From Burkholderiales bacterium (lineage in GTDB: Bacteria > Pseudomonadota > Gammaproteobacteria > Burkholderiales > Burkholderiaceae): a DNA stretch of 7,431 nucleotides. The stretch covers positions 1 through 7,431 of the forward strand of contig CAHJWV010000218.1 of NCBI GenBank assembly GCA_903643055.1. Direction: 5' to 3'. Below the pieces are notes generated by a model. The model searched no databases. It was not told the DNA's origin and saw nothing but the letters and a program-made list of their open reading frames with translations. Positions 6,704-7,431 of this stretch are shown here, piece by piece; the first letter of the stretch is position 1; the number at the start of each line of letters is the position of its first letter. Position numbers and translations under genes: made by a program.

Positions 6704-7431
6704 GACGGTGTCCTCACGGCCGTACCGGCCTCATCCAGCAGGGCCAGGGCCTGCGCTTCATTGGCGGCCACTTCGGCATCATCCGAACTCGCCTCGTCGC
6801 CCGACAGCGGCAACGGATCGTCTTCCTGCTCCGCAGCCAGCAGAGGGATCGGGTCGATGTGCGTCCAGACCGTGCGTGCGGCCACTGCAGATGCCACCGT
6901 GCTGGCCAGGCGCAACGCGCCCCAGGTGGCGCCCATCGTTGCGGCCGCCGCGATGGCCTTCAGGGCCGTGCGTGCGGGTGACTCGTTAGGCTGAATCTCG
7001 ATGGGGCTTGAGCCTTGCGAACCTGTGTCTTGATGGCGCGAGCTGTTGGCGCGGCCGACGGTCAGCGTTTTCGCCGACTCATTGCTGGCCGCTGGCGTGG
7101 CATTCGAGGTGCCGATCGAGATCAGGTTGATGGATGACGCGCCGATGGGCGAAAAATCGAAGCTGATCGCTGTTGCGAGGGCTTCCTGCTGCATCAAAAA
7201 GCGATAGCCGCCGTTGCTGGATCCGCGAGCCGTGGCGTCGGCCGACACCGTGCTGCGGCTCGGCTTCGGGGCGGAGGCTGCGTCGCCCGATGTGCCGGTC
7301 GTCGGGTCATTGGCCGAAGGCTCGCCATTGCTCGGCGGCGTCGGCTCGGTGCTGGGGCCAGAGACCGGCAACGAGGGTGTCGGCGTCGGTGCCGGCGCGG
7401 CGCTCGGTGGTGCCGGCGTGGCCGAGGCGGG
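6700..7431 (-). CDS. C-terminal part of a probable large surface protein, N-terminus beyond the right edge
   Basis: The frame is open from the right edge to the TGA at 6700 and shows 243 residues. A TTG at 7371 could be read as a start, but the frame continues upstream in the same Pro/Ala/Thr-rich style, so the gene is better taken as partial. In order: a Pro/Thr/Ser-rich linker (7431 to about 7260), a Ser/Asn-rich region, a hydrophobic Ala-rich helix (ATMGATWGALRLASTVASAV, about 6960-6880), the motif WTHIDPIPLL (6867-6838) and an acidic tail. I recall a similar ending, a hydrophobic helix then W-x3-DP-x-P-x-L, in very large cadherin- or Ig-like repeat proteins of Burkholderiales; this is memory, not a search. 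No beta-barrel, LPXTG, PEP-CTERM or glycine-rich RTX repeat is seen in the part shown. It is coupled to the downstream diguanylate cyclase by an ATGA overlap. Function is not established. Confidence 0.65.
   Translation of the reverse strand, partial: PASATPAPPSAAPAPTPTPSLPVSGPSTEPTPPSNGEPSANDPTTGTSGDAASAPKPSRSTVSADATARGSSNGGYRFLMQQEALATAISFDFSPIGASSINLISIGTSNATPAASNESAKTLTVGRANSSRHQDTGSQGSSPIEIQPNESPARTALKAIAAAATMGATWGALRLASTVASAVAARTVWTHIDPIPLLAAEQEDDPLPLSGDEASSDDAEVAANEAQALALLDEAGTAVRTPS
6711..6715 (-). promoter_or_regulatory. Ribosome binding site of the membrane diguanylate cyclase
   Basis: On the minus strand GAGGA lies 7 bases before the ATG at 6703, inside the last codons of the upstream gene. 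It is the best Shine-Dalgarno sequence in the window and fixes the cyclase start despite the 4-base overlap. Confidence 0.7.

Overview
The window is GC-rich, and every gene uses GC-ending codons densely with few TTA or other AT-rich codons. This base composition, together with the mix of a FIST sensor, two diguanylate cyclases and what looks like the end of a large surface protein, suggests a free-living betaproteobacterium, probably of the Burkholderiales (Leptothrix/Rubrivivax-like). That placement is inference from composition and gene content; no rRNA or other marker gene is present. No tRNA, rRNA, CRISPR array, insertion sequence or phage gene was seen. The genes fill nearly the whole window, and the longest gap is about 140 bases.

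Left part (1-3253, all on the minus strand, so read from right to left): a metal-dependent type L-asparaginase (2204-3253), a 118-base gap, a FIST sensory protein (931-2085), and 2 bases later a PAS-GGDEF cyclic-di-GMP enzyme (928 to beyond the left edge). FIST and PAS-GGDEF form a tight operon and most likely act as separate sensor and output. The asparaginase lies in the same direction just upstream, which fits the proposal that FIST domains sense small ligands such as amino acids.

Middle part (3397-5102, plus strand, divergent from the asparaginase): an EamA/DMT-family membrane transporter overlapped by 4 bases (ATGA) with a DUF429 protein of RNase H-like fold. The divergent intergenic region of about 143 bases holds a perfect 7-base inverted repeat beside the transporter start.

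Right part (5159-7431, minus strand): the C-terminal part of a protein that begins beyond the right edge. It has a Pro/Ala/Thr-rich linker, a hydrophobic helix, a W-x3-DPIPLL motif and an acidic tail, resembling the end of giant repeat-containing surface proteins. Its stop codon overlaps by 4 bases the start of a membrane-anchored PAS-GGDEF diguanylate cyclase with intact GGEEF and RxxD motifs. The pair suggests a surface protein made together with a cyclic-di-GMP synthase.

Both ends of the window therefore carry cyclic-di-GMP signalling operons, with small-molecule metabolism and transport genes between them. Nothing here is clearly a new system. The most interesting points are the asparaginase/FIST/GGDEF arrangement, the coupled surface-protein/cyclase pair, and the inverted repeat at the divergent promoter.
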